64,000 nt of DNA, taken from Pseudomonas kermanshahensis (GTDB taxonomy: Bacteria > Pseudomonadota > Gammaproteobacteria > Pseudomonadales > Pseudomonadaceae). Shown here in pieces: positions 43,525-52,203 of this stretch (positions are counted from its first letter, which is position 1; each line of letters begins with the position of its first letter). Position numbers and translations under genes: made by a program. The notes under the pieces were generated by a model that was not told where the DNA came from, ran no database searches, and saw only the letters and a list, made by a program, of their open reading frames with translations. The stretch is from contig NZ_JABWRY020000001.1 of the NCBI RefSeq assembly GCF_014269205.2, positions 2,232,001 to 2,296,000 of the forward strand, written 5' to 3'.

Positions 43525-44442
43525 TCACCGCCGCGCCGACAACTGCTGCGGTGCCAGAAATGCACCATGAAAGTAGTTGCGCAACGCCTGCATCGCCGGG
43601 CTGAACGCCCGCTCGCGATGCCAGGCCAGGCCCACGCTCATCGGCGTGACCGGGTCGCTGATGGTCACTGTCTCGATCCGCTTGCCTTCCAGCGACCATG
43701 GCCTGTGCACCAGGTCGGAGAGGATCGCCACGCCGCTGCCATTGGCAACCATGCTGCGCACGGCCTCCACCGAGCTGGTCCGCACGCGCACGCTGGGCCG
43801 CTGCCCGGCCTGCTCCCAGTAACGCATGGCACTTTGTTCGGCTTCGTCCACGGTCAGCAGAATGAACGGTTCGCTGGCCACATCGGCCAGGCTCACCGCC
43901 GAGCGCTCGCACAGCGGGTGGTGGCCGGGCAGCCACAGCCGGCGTTCGGAGTTGAACAGGGTTTCCGAGACGATATCCGGGTGGGTGAGGTTGGCGGTGA
44001 GCACCACGGCCATGTCGAAGCGCCCCTCCAGCAGCCCTTGCTCGATCGCGCTGCGCTCCTGCTCATGCACTTCCAGGGTCACGTCCGGGTGCCAGTGTTC
44101 GAGGCGTTGCAGGTGGTGTGGCAAGAAGTAGCCAATCACCGTATAGCTCGCCGCCAGGCGCAGCAGGCCGCTGGCGCGCACGTCTGGCAGCGGGCTGTTC
44201 AGCGCATCGTCGACGCTGCGCAAAATCACGTAGGCGCGGTTCAGAAAGTGCCGGCCCGCCTCGGTCAGGCTCATGCCCTGGGCCGAGCGCTGGAACAGCA
44301 GCACGCCGAGCATCGCTTCGAGTTCCTTGATTGCGGTGGTCACCGCCGACTGGGAAATGTTCAGGTGGATCGCCGCCTGTGAAATCTGGCCGATCTCGGC
44401 AGTGGCGACGAAGTAGCGGACCTGGCGCAGGGTCAATGACAC
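43525..44442 (-). CDS. LysR-family regulator, probable controller of pxpABC
   Basis: The protein is 305 aa from GTG 44442, chosen because GGGAG sits seven bases upstream; a GTG at 44478 is also open. The HTH is LTLRQVRYFVATAEIGQISQAAIHLNISQSAVTTAIKELE and the effector domain follows. It is divergent from pxpA across 120 bases, so it is the natural candidate regulator of the oxoprolinase operon. Inducer is unknown. Confidence 0.87.
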   Translation of the reverse strand: MSLTLRQVRYFVATAEIGQISQAAIHLNISQSAVTTAIKELEAMLGVLLFQRSAQGMSLTEAGRHFLNRAYVILRSVDDALNSPLPDVRASGLLRLAASYTVIGYFLPHHLQRLEHWHPDVTLEVHEQERSAIEQGLLEGRFDMAVVLTANLTHPDIVSETLFNSERRLWLPGHHPLCERSAVSLADVASEPFILLTVDEAEQSAMRYWEQAGQRPSVRVRTSSVEAVRSMVANGSGVAILSDLVHRPWSLEGKRIETVTISDPVTPMSVGLAWHRERAFSPAMQALRNYFHGAFLAPQQLSARR

Positions 44443-44562
44443 GGTTGGCTCCCGGTGTATCTGATTTTCAGAAGACACCCTATCTGTTTATAGATCTTCC
44501 CAAGGGGGTGTGGAAAATCTAACGTGGCTTGCATGCAGTCACAAGTGCCAGGAGATACGTTC

Positions 44563-45321
44563 ATGCAGGTGGTGGATTTCAATTCGGACATGGGTGAGGG
44601 CTTCGGCCCGTGGACCATCGGTGATGGCGTCGACAACGAGCTGATGGCTTTTATCAGCTCGGCCAACATCGCCACCGGCTTCCATGCCGGCGACCCCGGC
44701 ACCATGCGCCGCACTGTCGAGCGGGCCAAGGCGCTGGGCGTGGGCGTCGGTGCACACCCAGGCTTTCGTGACCTGGTCGGTTTCGGCCGCCGGCACATCA
44801 ATGCCACCGCCCAGGAGCTGGTCGACGACATCCTCTACCAGCTGGGTGCGCTGCGTGAAATCGCCCGTGCGCAAGGTGTGACCTTGCAGCACATCAAGCC
44901 CCACGGCGCGTTGTACATGCACCTGGCGCGCGATGAGGTGGCGGCCCGGCTGCTGGTGCAGAACCTGCGCGTGGTCGAGCCGCAATTGTTGTTGTACTGC
45001 ATGCCAGGCTCGGTGATCTGCCGTATTGCCGAAGAACTGGGCCAGCCGGTGGTGCGCGAGTTCTATGCCGACCGCGAGTACGATATGAGCGGCTCCATCG
45101 TGTTCACCCGCAACGTGCGCGGCTACCAACCCGAGGCCGTCGCCGAGCGCGTGCTGCGCGCTTGCCAGCAAGGCCTGGTGCGCACGGTCGAGGGGCAGGA
45201 CCTGGCCATCACGTTCGATTCCATCTGCCTGCACAGCGATACCCCCGGCGCACTCGACCTGGTCGAGGCAACGCGCAAGGCGCTGGATCAGGCCGGTATC
45301 GAGGTGCGTGCACCACGCTGA
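44563..45321 (+). CDS. pxpA: 5-oxoprolinase subunit PxpA (LamB/YcsF family)
   Basis: PxpA opens the ring of phosphorylated 5-oxo-L-proline to give glutamate, working with PxpB and PxpC. The 252-aa protein starts at [17 protein letters not shown] behind AGGAGA. Family motifs are [35 protein letters not shown] and [12 protein letters not shown]. The operon order is A-B-C; 93 bases separate pxpA and pxpB. 5-Oxoproline forms by spontaneous cyclisation of glutamine, so this is a repair and salvage pathway. Confidence 0.94.
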   Translation: MQVVDFNSDMGEGFGPWTIGDGVDNELMAFISSANIATGFHAGDPGTMRRTVERAKALGVGVGAHPGFRDLVGFGRRHINATAQELVDDILYQLGALREIARAQGVTLQHIKPHGALYMHLARDEVAARLLVQNLRVVEPQLLLYCMPGSVICRIAEELGQPVVREFYADREYDMSGSIVFTRNVRGYQPEAVAERVLRACQQGLVRTVEGQDLAITFDSICLHSDTPGALDLVEATRKALDQAGIEVRAPR

Positions 45322-45414
45322 GTTTTACCGGCACCTGGCGCACCTAGGCCGGGGCCGCTGCATCGATTTGATTTCGCCTGCCTTTCTATAAAGATTCCAA
45401 GAAAAGGAACAGTC

Positions 45415-46302
45415 ATGGCCGAGCCGGTTGCTTCTACCCCGATCCGCTACAGCTTCGGTGCCGACGAGCACCTGTTTGCCGAAGTCAGTGACAGCATGTC
45501 GCTGGAGGCCTTTTTCAAAGGCATGGCCGTCACCCGCGCGGTGGAGCGGCTTGGCCTGGAGGGCGTCCTCGACGTGTGCCTGGCCAACGCGTCGTTCCAG
45601 ATCCGCTTCGACCCTGACCGTATTGCCCCCGAGGCCCTGCTCGAAGCCGTACGCGGCGCCGAGGCAGAGGCGGTGGCCGAGCGCTCGCTGCACACCCGCA
45701 TCATCGAAATCCCGGTGCTGTACAACGACCCCTGGACCCACGAAACCCTGATGCGTTTTCGCGATCGCCACCAGGACCCGAGCAGCACCGACCTTGAGTA
45801 TGCGGCGCGCGTCAACGGCCTGGCCGATGTCGAGGCGTTCATCGCCGCCCACAGCGGCGCACCCTGGTTCGTGTCGATGGTTGGCTTCGTCGCCGGCCTG
45901 CCGTTCATGTTCCAGATGGTCGAGCGCGAGCGGCAACTGCAGGTGCCCAAGTACCTGCGCCCACGTACCGACACGCCCAAGCTGACCCTTGGCCATGGCG
46001 GGTGCTTCGGTTGCATCTACTCGGTGCGCGGGGCGGGAGGCTACCAGATGTTTGGCGTCACCCCGGCACCGATCTACGACCCGCAGCAGACGCTGGCCTA
46101 CCTCAAGGCGCACATGGTGTTCTTCCGCCCGGGTGACATCGTGCAGTTCAAGCCGATCGACCGCCGCGCCTATGACCAGGCGGTGGCGGATGTGGAAGAC
46201 GGTTGCTTCAACCTGCGCATTCGTCCGGTTGCGTTCTCCCTGGATGCCTTCCTCGCCGACCCGGTCGGCTACCCCAAGACGCTGCAGGAGGTGCTGGCAT
46301 GA
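45415..46302 (+). CDS. pxpB: 5-oxoprolinase subunit PxpB (KipI family)
   Basis: The 295-aa protein carries the carboxyltransferase domain subdomain 1/2 (KipI-like) fold. Its C-terminal half has FVAGLPFMFQMVERERQLQVPKYLRPRTDTPKLTLGHGGCFG, matching PxpB's P-R-x-x-P-R-x-x-V-P block in variant form. It acts as a heterodimer with PxpC in ATP-dependent activation of oxoproline. AAGGA precedes ATG 45415. Its TGA overlaps the pxpC ATG. Confidence 0.9.
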   Translation: MAEPVASTPIRYSFGADEHLFAEVSDSMSLEAFFKGMAVTRAVERLGLEGVLDVCLANASFQIRFDPDRIAPEALLEAVRGAEAEAVAERSLHTRIIEIPVLYNDPWTHETLMRFRDRHQDPSSTDLEYAARVNGLADVEAFIAAHSGAPWFVSMVGFVAGLPFMFQMVERERQLQVPKYLRPRTDTPKLTLGHGGCFGCIYSVRGAGGYQMFGVTPAPIYDPQQTLAYLKAHMVFFRPGDIVQFKPIDRRAYDQAVADVEDGCFNLRIRPVAFSLDAFLADPVGYPKTLQEVLA

Positions 46303-47270
46303 TCAAGGTACTCAAACCCGGCCTGGCCACCTCGGTACAGGACCTCGGTCGCGAGGGCTATTACCACCTGGGCATTCCGCCTTCCGGGGCGCTTGACCAG
46401 TACGCTTTGAGCGCAGCCAACCATCTGGTCGGCAACCCGGCAGGCGCTGCGGGGCTTGAATGCGCGCTGGTGGGCCCAGAACTTGAGTTCCAGCAGGATG
46501 CGCTGGTGGCGGTGTGCGGCGCGCAGATGCCGGCATTGCTCGACGGCCGTGAGCAGCGCCCTGACACCGCGTTCGCGGTCAGGGCAGGGCAGGTGTTGCG
46601 CTTCGGGTTCCCCACAGCAGGTGCCCGGGCGTACCTGGCTGTCGCCGGAGGTATCGATGTGCCCGAGGTGCTCGGCAGCCGATCGACTTACGCGCTGGGG
46701 GCCTTGGGTGGGCACCATGGGCGAAAGTTGCTGGCAGGCGATGTGCTGCCGGTCGGTGTGCCCAGCGGCAAGACCCGCGCCGGCGCGAGCCTGCCGATGG
46801 CGTTGCGACAGTCGCTGGGTGGCGAGGTGGTGTTGCGGGTGGTCCCAGGCTTGTATTTCCATCGCCTGACCGATGCAGCGGCGCAGCGCTTCTTTACCGA
46901 GGCGTGGACCGTCGGCTCCGAGGCAGACCGAATCGGCTACCGCTACAAAGGCGGTAGCCCATTGAGTTTCCAGCCGCGTGAGCAGCCGTTTGGCGCCGGC
47001 TCGGACCCCTCGAACATCGTCGACAGCTGCTATCCGATCGGCTCGATCCAGGTGCCGGCGGGGCTGGAGCCGATCATTCTGCACCGCGATGCGGTGTCCG
47101 GAGGCGGGTATGCCATGATCGGCACCGTGATCAGTGCCGACCTGGACCTGGTCGGGCAGATGCAGCCTAATCAGCAGGCGCGGTTTTTGCCGGTGAGCCT
47201 GGAGCAGGCGTTGGAGGCGCGGCGGTCGTACAAGAAGAAGCTGGGGTGTGTTGCCAGGCTGTTTGGCTGA
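46299..47270 (+). CDS. pxpC: 5-oxoprolinase subunit PxpC (KipA/biotin-dependent carboxyltransferase family)
   Basis: The 323-aa protein starts at MIKVLKPGLATSVQDLGREGYYHLGIPPSG, the standard PxpC opening, and has GAAGLECALVGPELEF, ARAYLAVAGGIDVPEVLGSRST and EPIILHRDAVSGGGYAMIGTVISADLDLVGQ. ATGA overlap couples it to pxpB. It ends 27 bases before the convergent DNA-metabolism gene. Confidence 0.93.
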   Translation: MIKVLKPGLATSVQDLGREGYYHLGIPPSGALDQYALSAANHLVGNPAGAAGLECALVGPELEFQQDALVAVCGAQMPALLDGREQRPDTAFAVRAGQVLRFGFPTAGARAYLAVAGGIDVPEVLGSRSTYALGALGGHHGRKLLAGDVLPVGVPSGKTRAGASLPMALRQSLGGEVVLRVVPGLYFHRLTDAAAQRFFTEAWTVGSEADRIGYRYKGGSPLSFQPREQPFGAGSDPSNIVDSCYPIGSIQVPAGLEPIILHRDAVSGGGYAMIGTVISADLDLVGQMQPNQQARFLPVSLEQALEARRSYKKKLGCVARLFG

Positions 47271-47297
47271 GTGCTGGGGCCGGATCTTGCTTTCCCG

Positions 47298-48158
47298 TTA
47301 TCGGTCAGAGGATTTCGGTATTCTCTGGCCGTTCTCGTTTATTTGCTTTCCCCGCTGCGCAGCCACCTCCAGCGCCTGCCCATCCCGCTGCTTACCCTGG
47401 CGTGCCAGGCCTTCGAGCTGGGGTATCAGCATCCCTTCCGGCAAATGCCGCCAGAACCGCCCCGGCATGTGCAGGCGCAGCGCGTCCGGGTTGAGGCGGG
47501 CGGGGTTGAAGGTGTGGCGATAGTAGGTGCGCCACAGCTCGGCGCCGGGGTCGTCGGCATTGCGTGCCCATTGCCGCCACTCGTCAGGGCAGGTGCGCCG
47601 GTAGTCGAAGGCCTGGCCGTCGAAGCGGATAGCGTCGGCGGGGGTGGCGATCAACCAGCGTTGCCGGCCCAGGCGGTCGGCGAAATGCGCACTGGCACTG
47701 TGCAGGATGTCGTGGGCGGGTTCGTAGTAGGCGACCAGGTCCAGTTGCAGCTGCTGCGCCAACGCTTCGGGTAGCGGCACGAAGCGTACAAAGGCATGCA
47801 GGTGATGGGCTTCACGGCTGACCTGTTTGATGCGCCGGTGCAATTCGCTGCCCAGGCGATCGCCGGCCAGCATCGCGGTGCGGTCACCATGGGCCACGCG
47901 CCAGAGCACTTCGTACAGCAGGTTCCAGCGTTGCTCGCCGCGGTAGCAGGCTGCCTGCTCCAGCTGGCTCAGTAGCGCTGCCGGCACTTTGCCGCGAAAC
48001 GGGCCGGGGCCTTGGGGCAGCGGTGCAGGGATGGCCAGCAGATCATCGATCGGGCCTTGTGACCAGGTGACGTCGGCTGGGTCAATGCCATGGCCGAGCA
48101 GCGTTCGGGCTTGGTCACGCCAGGTGGCGAAGCTGTCATCGCAGTTGAGCGCGATCAT
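47298..48158 (-). CDS. Putative DNA metabolism protein with DUF4130 (TIGR03915 family)
   Basis: The 286-aa protein belongs to the family that accompanies a radical-SAM partner and, in many genomes, is joined to a UdgX-type uracil-DNA glycosylase domain. The DUF4130-type core includes CYRGEQRWNLLYEVLWRVAHGDR, REAHHLHAFVRFVPL and DEWRQWARNADDPGAELWRTYYRHTFNPARLNPDALRLHMPGRFWRHLPEG. No glycosylase domain follows here; the protein ends after a basic tail. ATG 48158 overlaps the stop of the radical-SAM gene (ATGA), so the two are coupled; ATG 48164 is also possible. Biochemical role is unknown. Confidence 0.85.
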   Translation of the reverse strand: MIALNCDDSFATWRDQARTLLGHGIDPADVTWSQGPIDDLLAIPAPLPQGPGPFRGKVPAALLSQLEQAACYRGEQRWNLLYEVLWRVAHGDRTAMLAGDRLGSELHRRIKQVSREAHHLHAFVRFVPLPEALAQQLQLDLVAYYEPAHDILHSASAHFADRLGRQRWLIATPADAIRFDGQAFDYRRTCPDEWRQWARNADDPGAELWRTYYRHTFNPARLNPDALRLHMPGRFWRHLPEGMLIPQLEGLARQGKQRDGQALEVAAQRGKQINENGQRIPKSSDR

Positions 48159-49375
48159 CCCCATAACCCCATTTGCACCGGTGCCTGGGGTTCGCGCAGG
48201 CGTTCGCGCAGCAGGCCGCTGCGCAGCTCGGCCTGGGCCGGGCGGTAGTCACTGGTGACGATGAATGGGCGCGCTTTGTCCAGCACGCAGCGCAGTTGAA
48301 TCAGGTCGTCGTAGCGGATGCGCCGCTCTCGTCGCAGCGCTACCAAACGCTGCACGCTGCGCAGGCCGATGCCCGGGATGCGTGCCAGCAAGGCTGGCTC
48401 GGCGCGGTTCACATCCAGCGGGAAGACCTCACGGTTGGCCAGCGCCCACGCAAGCTTCGGGTCGATGTCCAGTGCCAGGTTGCCGCTTCGCGCCAGCAGT
48501 TCGCCGGCCTTGTAGCCATAGCCACGCAGCAGGAAGTCGGCTTGGTACAGGCGGTGTTCCCGCAGCAGCGGCGGCGCTGCCAGGGGCACACTGTCGGGGC
48601 TGTCGGGGATCGGGCTGAAAGCCGAGTAGTACACGCGCTTGAGGCCGTAGCCCTGGTACAAGGACTCGGCATTGCGCAGCAGGGTGCTGTCGTCGGTGGC
48701 GTCTGCGCCGACGATGACCTGGGTGCTTTGCCCGGCCGGGGTAAAGCGCGGCGCCTTGGGTTCGTTGGCCACGGCTTGCTGGCCGTGGTGGATGACCGCC
48801 ATGGCCTGGCGGATGGTGTGCGCGTGTTTCTCAGGGGCCAGACGCTTGAGGCTGGCGTCGGTCGGTAACTCGATGTTGACGCTCAGGCGGTCTGCCAGGC
48901 GCCCGGCTTCTTCGATCAGCAGCGGGTCGGCATCGGGGATGGTCTTGAGGTGGATGTAGCCGCGGAAGTTGTGCTCCTCGCGCAGCAGGCGTGCCACGCG
49001 GATCAATTGCTCCATGGTGTAGTCGGCCGAGCGGATGATGCCCGAACTGAGAAACAGGCCGCTGATGCAGTTGCGCCGGTAGAAGTCGAGGGTCAGGCGC
49101 ACCACCTCTTCTGGGGTAAAGCGCGCCCGCGGCACGTTGCTGGAGCGCCGGTTGACGCAGTACTGGCAATCGTAGAGGCAGAAGTTGGTCAGCAACACCT
49201 TGAGCAGCGATACGCAGCGCCCGTCCGGGGTATAGCTGTGGCAAATGCCCATGCCATCGGTGGCACCCAGGCCTTCGCTGCCGCGCGAACTACGCTTGGG
49301 CGCACCGCTGCTGGCGCAAGAAGCATCGTACTTGGCGGCGTCGGCAAGAATGCCGAGTTTGGCGATGAGTTGCAT
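48155..49375 (-). CDS. Putative DNA modification/repair radical SAM protein (TIGR03916 family)
   Basis: The 406-aa protein has the radical-SAM cluster motif C66-x3-C70-x2-C73 (CLYDCQYC). A C-terminal helix-hairpin-helix follows (LLARIPGIGLRSVQRLVALRRER, about residues 329-351), typical of DNA-binding proteins. The last residues, QMGLWG, resemble the QxxL[FW] beta-clamp-binding peptide. Additional N-terminal cysteines (DASCASS, GICHSY, DGRC) could bind metal. The start MQLIAKLGILADAAKYD is the family start; an ATG ten codons upstream is open. It is coupled to the DUF4130-type gene. Reaction and substrate are unknown. Confidence 0.88.
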   Translation of the reverse strand: MQLIAKLGILADAAKYDASCASSGAPKRSSRGSEGLGATDGMGICHSYTPDGRCVSLLKVLLTNFCLYDCQYCVNRRSSNVPRARFTPEEVVRLTLDFYRRNCISGLFLSSGIIRSADYTMEQLIRVARLLREEHNFRGYIHLKTIPDADPLLIEEAGRLADRLSVNIELPTDASLKRLAPEKHAHTIRQAMAVIHHGQQAVANEPKAPRFTPAGQSTQVIVGADATDDSTLLRNAESLYQGYGLKRVYYSAFSPIPDSPDSVPLAAPPLLREHRLYQADFLLRGYGYKAGELLARSGNLALDIDPKLAWALANREVFPLDVNRAEPALLARIPGIGLRSVQRLVALRRERRIRYDDLIQLRCVLDKARPFIVTSDYRPAQAELRSGLLRERLREPQAPVQMGLWG

Positions 49376-49531
49376 GGCGGCTGACTCGAAACACTGAATA
49401 TTCATACAGTATTTTGAGAATGCCCTGATTGCAAGCCCAATCGATGAAGGCGGTGGATCAATGCCCGAGTAAATCCGTCAGCTAAGCTTGTGCTGGACTT
49501 ACGGACAGCAACGAGGCGCGCGGGAGAGGAC

Positions 49532-51121
49532 ATGACAATCACGATCGAAGCGAAGCGGGCGCTGGCCGGCCTGGCGCTGGCCATGGGGTTGGGCGCAGTC
49601 ATGCTCAACGCCCAGGCCGCTGAAACCAAAAAGGTCGATGTACTGCTGGTGGGCGGCGGCATCATGAGTTCGACCCTGGCTATCTGGCTCAACGAGCTGG
49701 AGCCCGGCTGGTCGATGGAGATGGTCGAGCGCCTGGACAAGGTGGCCGAAGAAAGCTCCAACGGCTGGAACAACGCCGGTACCGGCCACTCGGCCTTGGC
49801 CGAGCTGAACTACACGCCAGAAAAAGATGGCAAGATCGACATCAGCAAGGCCGTGGAGATCAACGAGTCATTCCAGATCACCCGCCAATTCCTTGCCTGG
49901 CAGGTCAAGCAGGGCGTGTTGAAGAACCCCCATTCCTTTATCAACACCACACCGCACATGAGCTTCGTCTGGGGCGACGACAACATTCGCTTCCTGAAGA
50001 AGCGTTATGAGGCGTTGCAAGCCAGCCCGCTGTTCAAGCCCATGCAGTATTCCGAAGACCACGAACAGATCCGCAAATGGGTGCCCTTGATGATGGAGGG
50101 CCGCGACCCCAATCAGAAATTGGCCGTGACCTGGACGCCGATCGGTACCGACGTCAACTTTGGCGAGATCACTCGGCAGTATGTGGGTTACCTGCAGACT
50201 CGGCCTAACTTCGGCCTCAAGCTGTCGAGCGAGGTACAGGACATCACCCGCAACGACGACGGCTCATGGCATGTCGAGTACAAGAACCTGAAAGATGGCA
50301 GCCAGGCGGCCACCGATGCCAAGTTCTTGTTCATCGGCGCCGGCGGCGCGGCGCTGCCCCTGTTGCAGAAGTCGGGCATCGATGAAGCCAAGGACTATGC
50401 CGGCTTCCCGGTCGGTGGTTCGTTCCTGGTCACCGATAACCCGGCCATTGCCCAGCGCCACATGGCCAAGGCCTATGGCATTGCGGCAACCGGCGCGCCA
50501 CCGATGTCGGTACCGCACCTGGACACCCGTGTCCTCGATGGCAAGCGCATGATCCTGTTCGGGCCGTTTGCTACCTTCTCGACCAAGTTCCTCAAGCAGG
50601 GCTCGTTGCTCGACCTGTTCGCCAGCGCCAGTGTGCACAACGCCTGGCCGATGGTGAGGGTAGGGGTACGTGAGTTCGATCTGGTGCAGTACCTGGTCGG
50701 TCAGGTCTTGCAGTCGGACGATGACCGCTTCGAAGCGCTGCGCACCTACTTCCCCGAGGCCAAGAAGGAAGACTGGCGCCTGTGGCAAGCCGGCCAGCGG
50801 GTGCAGATCATCAAGAAGGACGAGGCCCAGGGTGGGGTGCTCAAGCTGGGTACCGAAGTGGTCACGTCCAAGGACGGCAGCATCGCCGGCCTGCTTGGGG
50901 CCTCACCGGGTGCCTCGACCGCGCCGCCGATCATGCTGGATGTGTTGAACAAGGTGTTCAAGGACAAGGTGGCCTCGCCGCAGTGGCAAGCGAAGATCAA
51001 GCAGATCGTGCCGTCTTACGGCATTCGCCTGAACGAGCACCCGGACAGGGTGCAGCAGGAGTGGACGTATACCAATGAGGTGCTGCAACTGAATCCACCG
51101 TCGGGTGGTGAAGCGCCGTAA
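49532..51121 (+). CDS. mqo: Malate:quinone oxidoreductase
   Basis: MQO oxidises malate to oxaloacetate with FAD and feeds electrons to the quinone pool. The 529-aa protein starts at [19 protein letters not shown] behind GGGAGAGGA and has a hydrophobic N-terminal leader ([17 protein letters not shown]) seen in some pseudomonad paralogues. The FAD motif is [19 protein letters not shown], followed by [23 protein letters not shown] hairpin lies after the stop. Pseudomonads carry several mqo genes, and which paralogue this is cannot be told here. Confidence 0.95.
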   Translation: MTITIEAKRALAGLALAMGLGAVMLNAQAAETKKVDVLLVGGGIMSSTLAIWLNELEPGWSMEMVERLDKVAEESSNGWNNAGTGHSALAELNYTPEKDGKIDISKAVEINESFQITRQFLAWQVKQGVLKNPHSFINTTPHMSFVWGDDNIRFLKKRYEALQASPLFKPMQYSEDHEQIRKWVPLMMEGRDPNQKLAVTWTPIGTDVNFGEITRQYVGYLQTRPNFGLKLSSEVQDITRNDDGSWHVEYKNLKDGSQAATDAKFLFIGAGGAALPLLQKSGIDEAKDYAGFPVGGSFLVTDNPAIAQRHMAKAYGIAATGAPPMSVPHLDTRVLDGKRMILFGPFATFSTKFLKQGSLLDLFASASVHNAWPMVRVGVREFDLVQYLVGQVLQSDDDRFEALRTYFPEAKKEDWRLWQAGQRVQIIKKDEAQGGVLKLGTEVVTSKDGSIAGLLGASPGASTAPPIMLDVLNKVFKDKVASPQWQAKIKQIVPSYGIRLNEHPDRVQQEWTYTNEVLQLNPPSGGEAP

Positions 51122-51164
51122 AAGTTCGAGGTTGGTGTTATTGGGGCAATCACTGTTGCTGGCT

Positions 51165-51192
51165 TGCGCGGCTGCTTCTCCAGAGCCGCGCA
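51165..51192. terminator. Hairpin between convergent mqo and small ORF
   Basis: TGCGCGGCT and AGCCGCGCA form a 9-bp perfect stem with a 10-base loop. No T run follows. Confidence 0.5.
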
Positions 51193-51199
51193 GTCAGGT

Positions 51200-51400
51200 T
51201 CAGCCAAGCGAGCACTTGCGGCGCTTGCCTGAGGCACCCGCGTAGACAGATCCCTCGACCTTGGTGAACGCTTCTACTGCGTCCCCATTCAGCAAACTCT
51301 CGTACTGCGCCGACTGCCGCAAGCGCGTCAGTTTTGCGTCAGCAATTGCCCTGAAATGCGCTACAGATGCGCTGAAATCGCTGCTTTTAGTCGACATCAT
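51200..51400 (-). CDS. Small protein coupled to acetyltransferase, unknown function
   Basis: The 66-aa product (MMSTKSSDFSASVAHFRAIADAKLTRLRQ...) begins inside the last codons of the acetyltransferase gene. GAGGA lies 5-8 bases before its two adjacent ATGs, a good ribosome site. The sequence is helical and basic at the end (GKRRKCSLG). I recognise no family. The coupling is the main argument that it is real. Confidence 0.5.
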   Translation of the reverse strand: MMSTKSSDFSASVAHFRAIADAKLTRLRQSAQYESLLNGDAVEAFTKVEGSVYAGASGKRRKCSLG

Positions 51401-51947
51401 GTATTTCCTCATGGTTGAAGGCAGCATAATCACCACGTAGGTCATAGGCAAGCCCGATACCTTTTACCTGCCGGAAACCATTCTGTTGATAGGCGATACG
51501 CGCTTCAGGGAGTGGGTCTTTCACTACAACCCATTTCAACCCGAGCATAAGGGCGTAGAAGCGGACGCCGCTCATGCACAAGGGCGCTATGTAGCCTCGT
51601 GTCACCAGGTAATTGTCTGGGTTACGCTGAAGGTAAAGCACCATGATCTTTTCCTTGCTGCCTTGTGGTGAAGCCCAACAAAGGCCAGCAAGCGCATTGC
51701 CATGCCATATGGCAATGTCCAGCGCGCGTGCATGAGCACGTCGGCGCTTCCATTGCAACACACGATCCCAGCCGAAGTCATGTGGGTTGGGATGCCAGCG
51801 CTCATGGGCCTCTATAGCCTTATGATCAATTTCCTCGACCATTAACCGGTTATCCAGGTTGAGGGTTCTGTTCCGGGTTTCCAGTACTATTTGGCCTCGA
51901 GCAGCCTGCTTGAAGCCAATCAGTGCTGCCAGTTCTATAGCGTCCAT
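51387..51947 (-). CDS. GNAT-like N-acetyltransferase
   Basis: The protein is about 186 aa from ATG 51947; a TTG two codons upstream is possible. The GNAT core is visible as LDIAIWHGNALAGLCWASPQG and IMVLYLQRNPDN (beta4), then ALMLGLKWVVVKDPLPEARIAYQQNGFRQVKGIG (the helix-4/beta-6 ending). The usual R/QxxGxG/A acetyl-CoA loop is not obvious. The region is visibly lower in GC than its flanks, which suggests acquisition. Substrate is unknown. Confidence 0.65.
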   Translation of the reverse strand: MDAIELAALIGFKQAARGQIVLETRNRTLNLDNRLMVEEIDHKAIEAHERWHPNPHDFGWDRVLQWKRRRAHARALDIAIWHGNALAGLCWASPQGSKEKIMVLYLQRNPDNYLVTRGYIAPLCMSGVRFYALMLGLKWVVVKDPLPEARIAYQQNGFRQVKGIGLAYDLRGDYAAFNHEEIHDVD

Positions 51948-52203
51948 CTGCAATCACATCACCAGCCGTTATCAGGTGTTTGATGCTATTGCTAACGGTC
52001 ACCAGAAGTGGCCGATAACCTCCTTCTTGTTTTCCCGGGTAGACGTAGTCCAAAACCGCCTCTGCTTAGTTCTTGGCATCTAAACTTACAAACAGCCCGT
52101 CGCAGATGGTGGTGCGGCGCGCCTTTCAAATCATTCGACCACCGCCCCCTCGGACCCGGACTTCCCTCGTCGACGGTGGCCTTCTTGCAGAGGAGGGCAG
52201 GTC

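Noticed and set aside
51948..52203. Possible small gene in the gap before the methyltransferase
   Set aside because: Short frames there have no ribosome site or protein-like sequence. I see only a probable promoter region.
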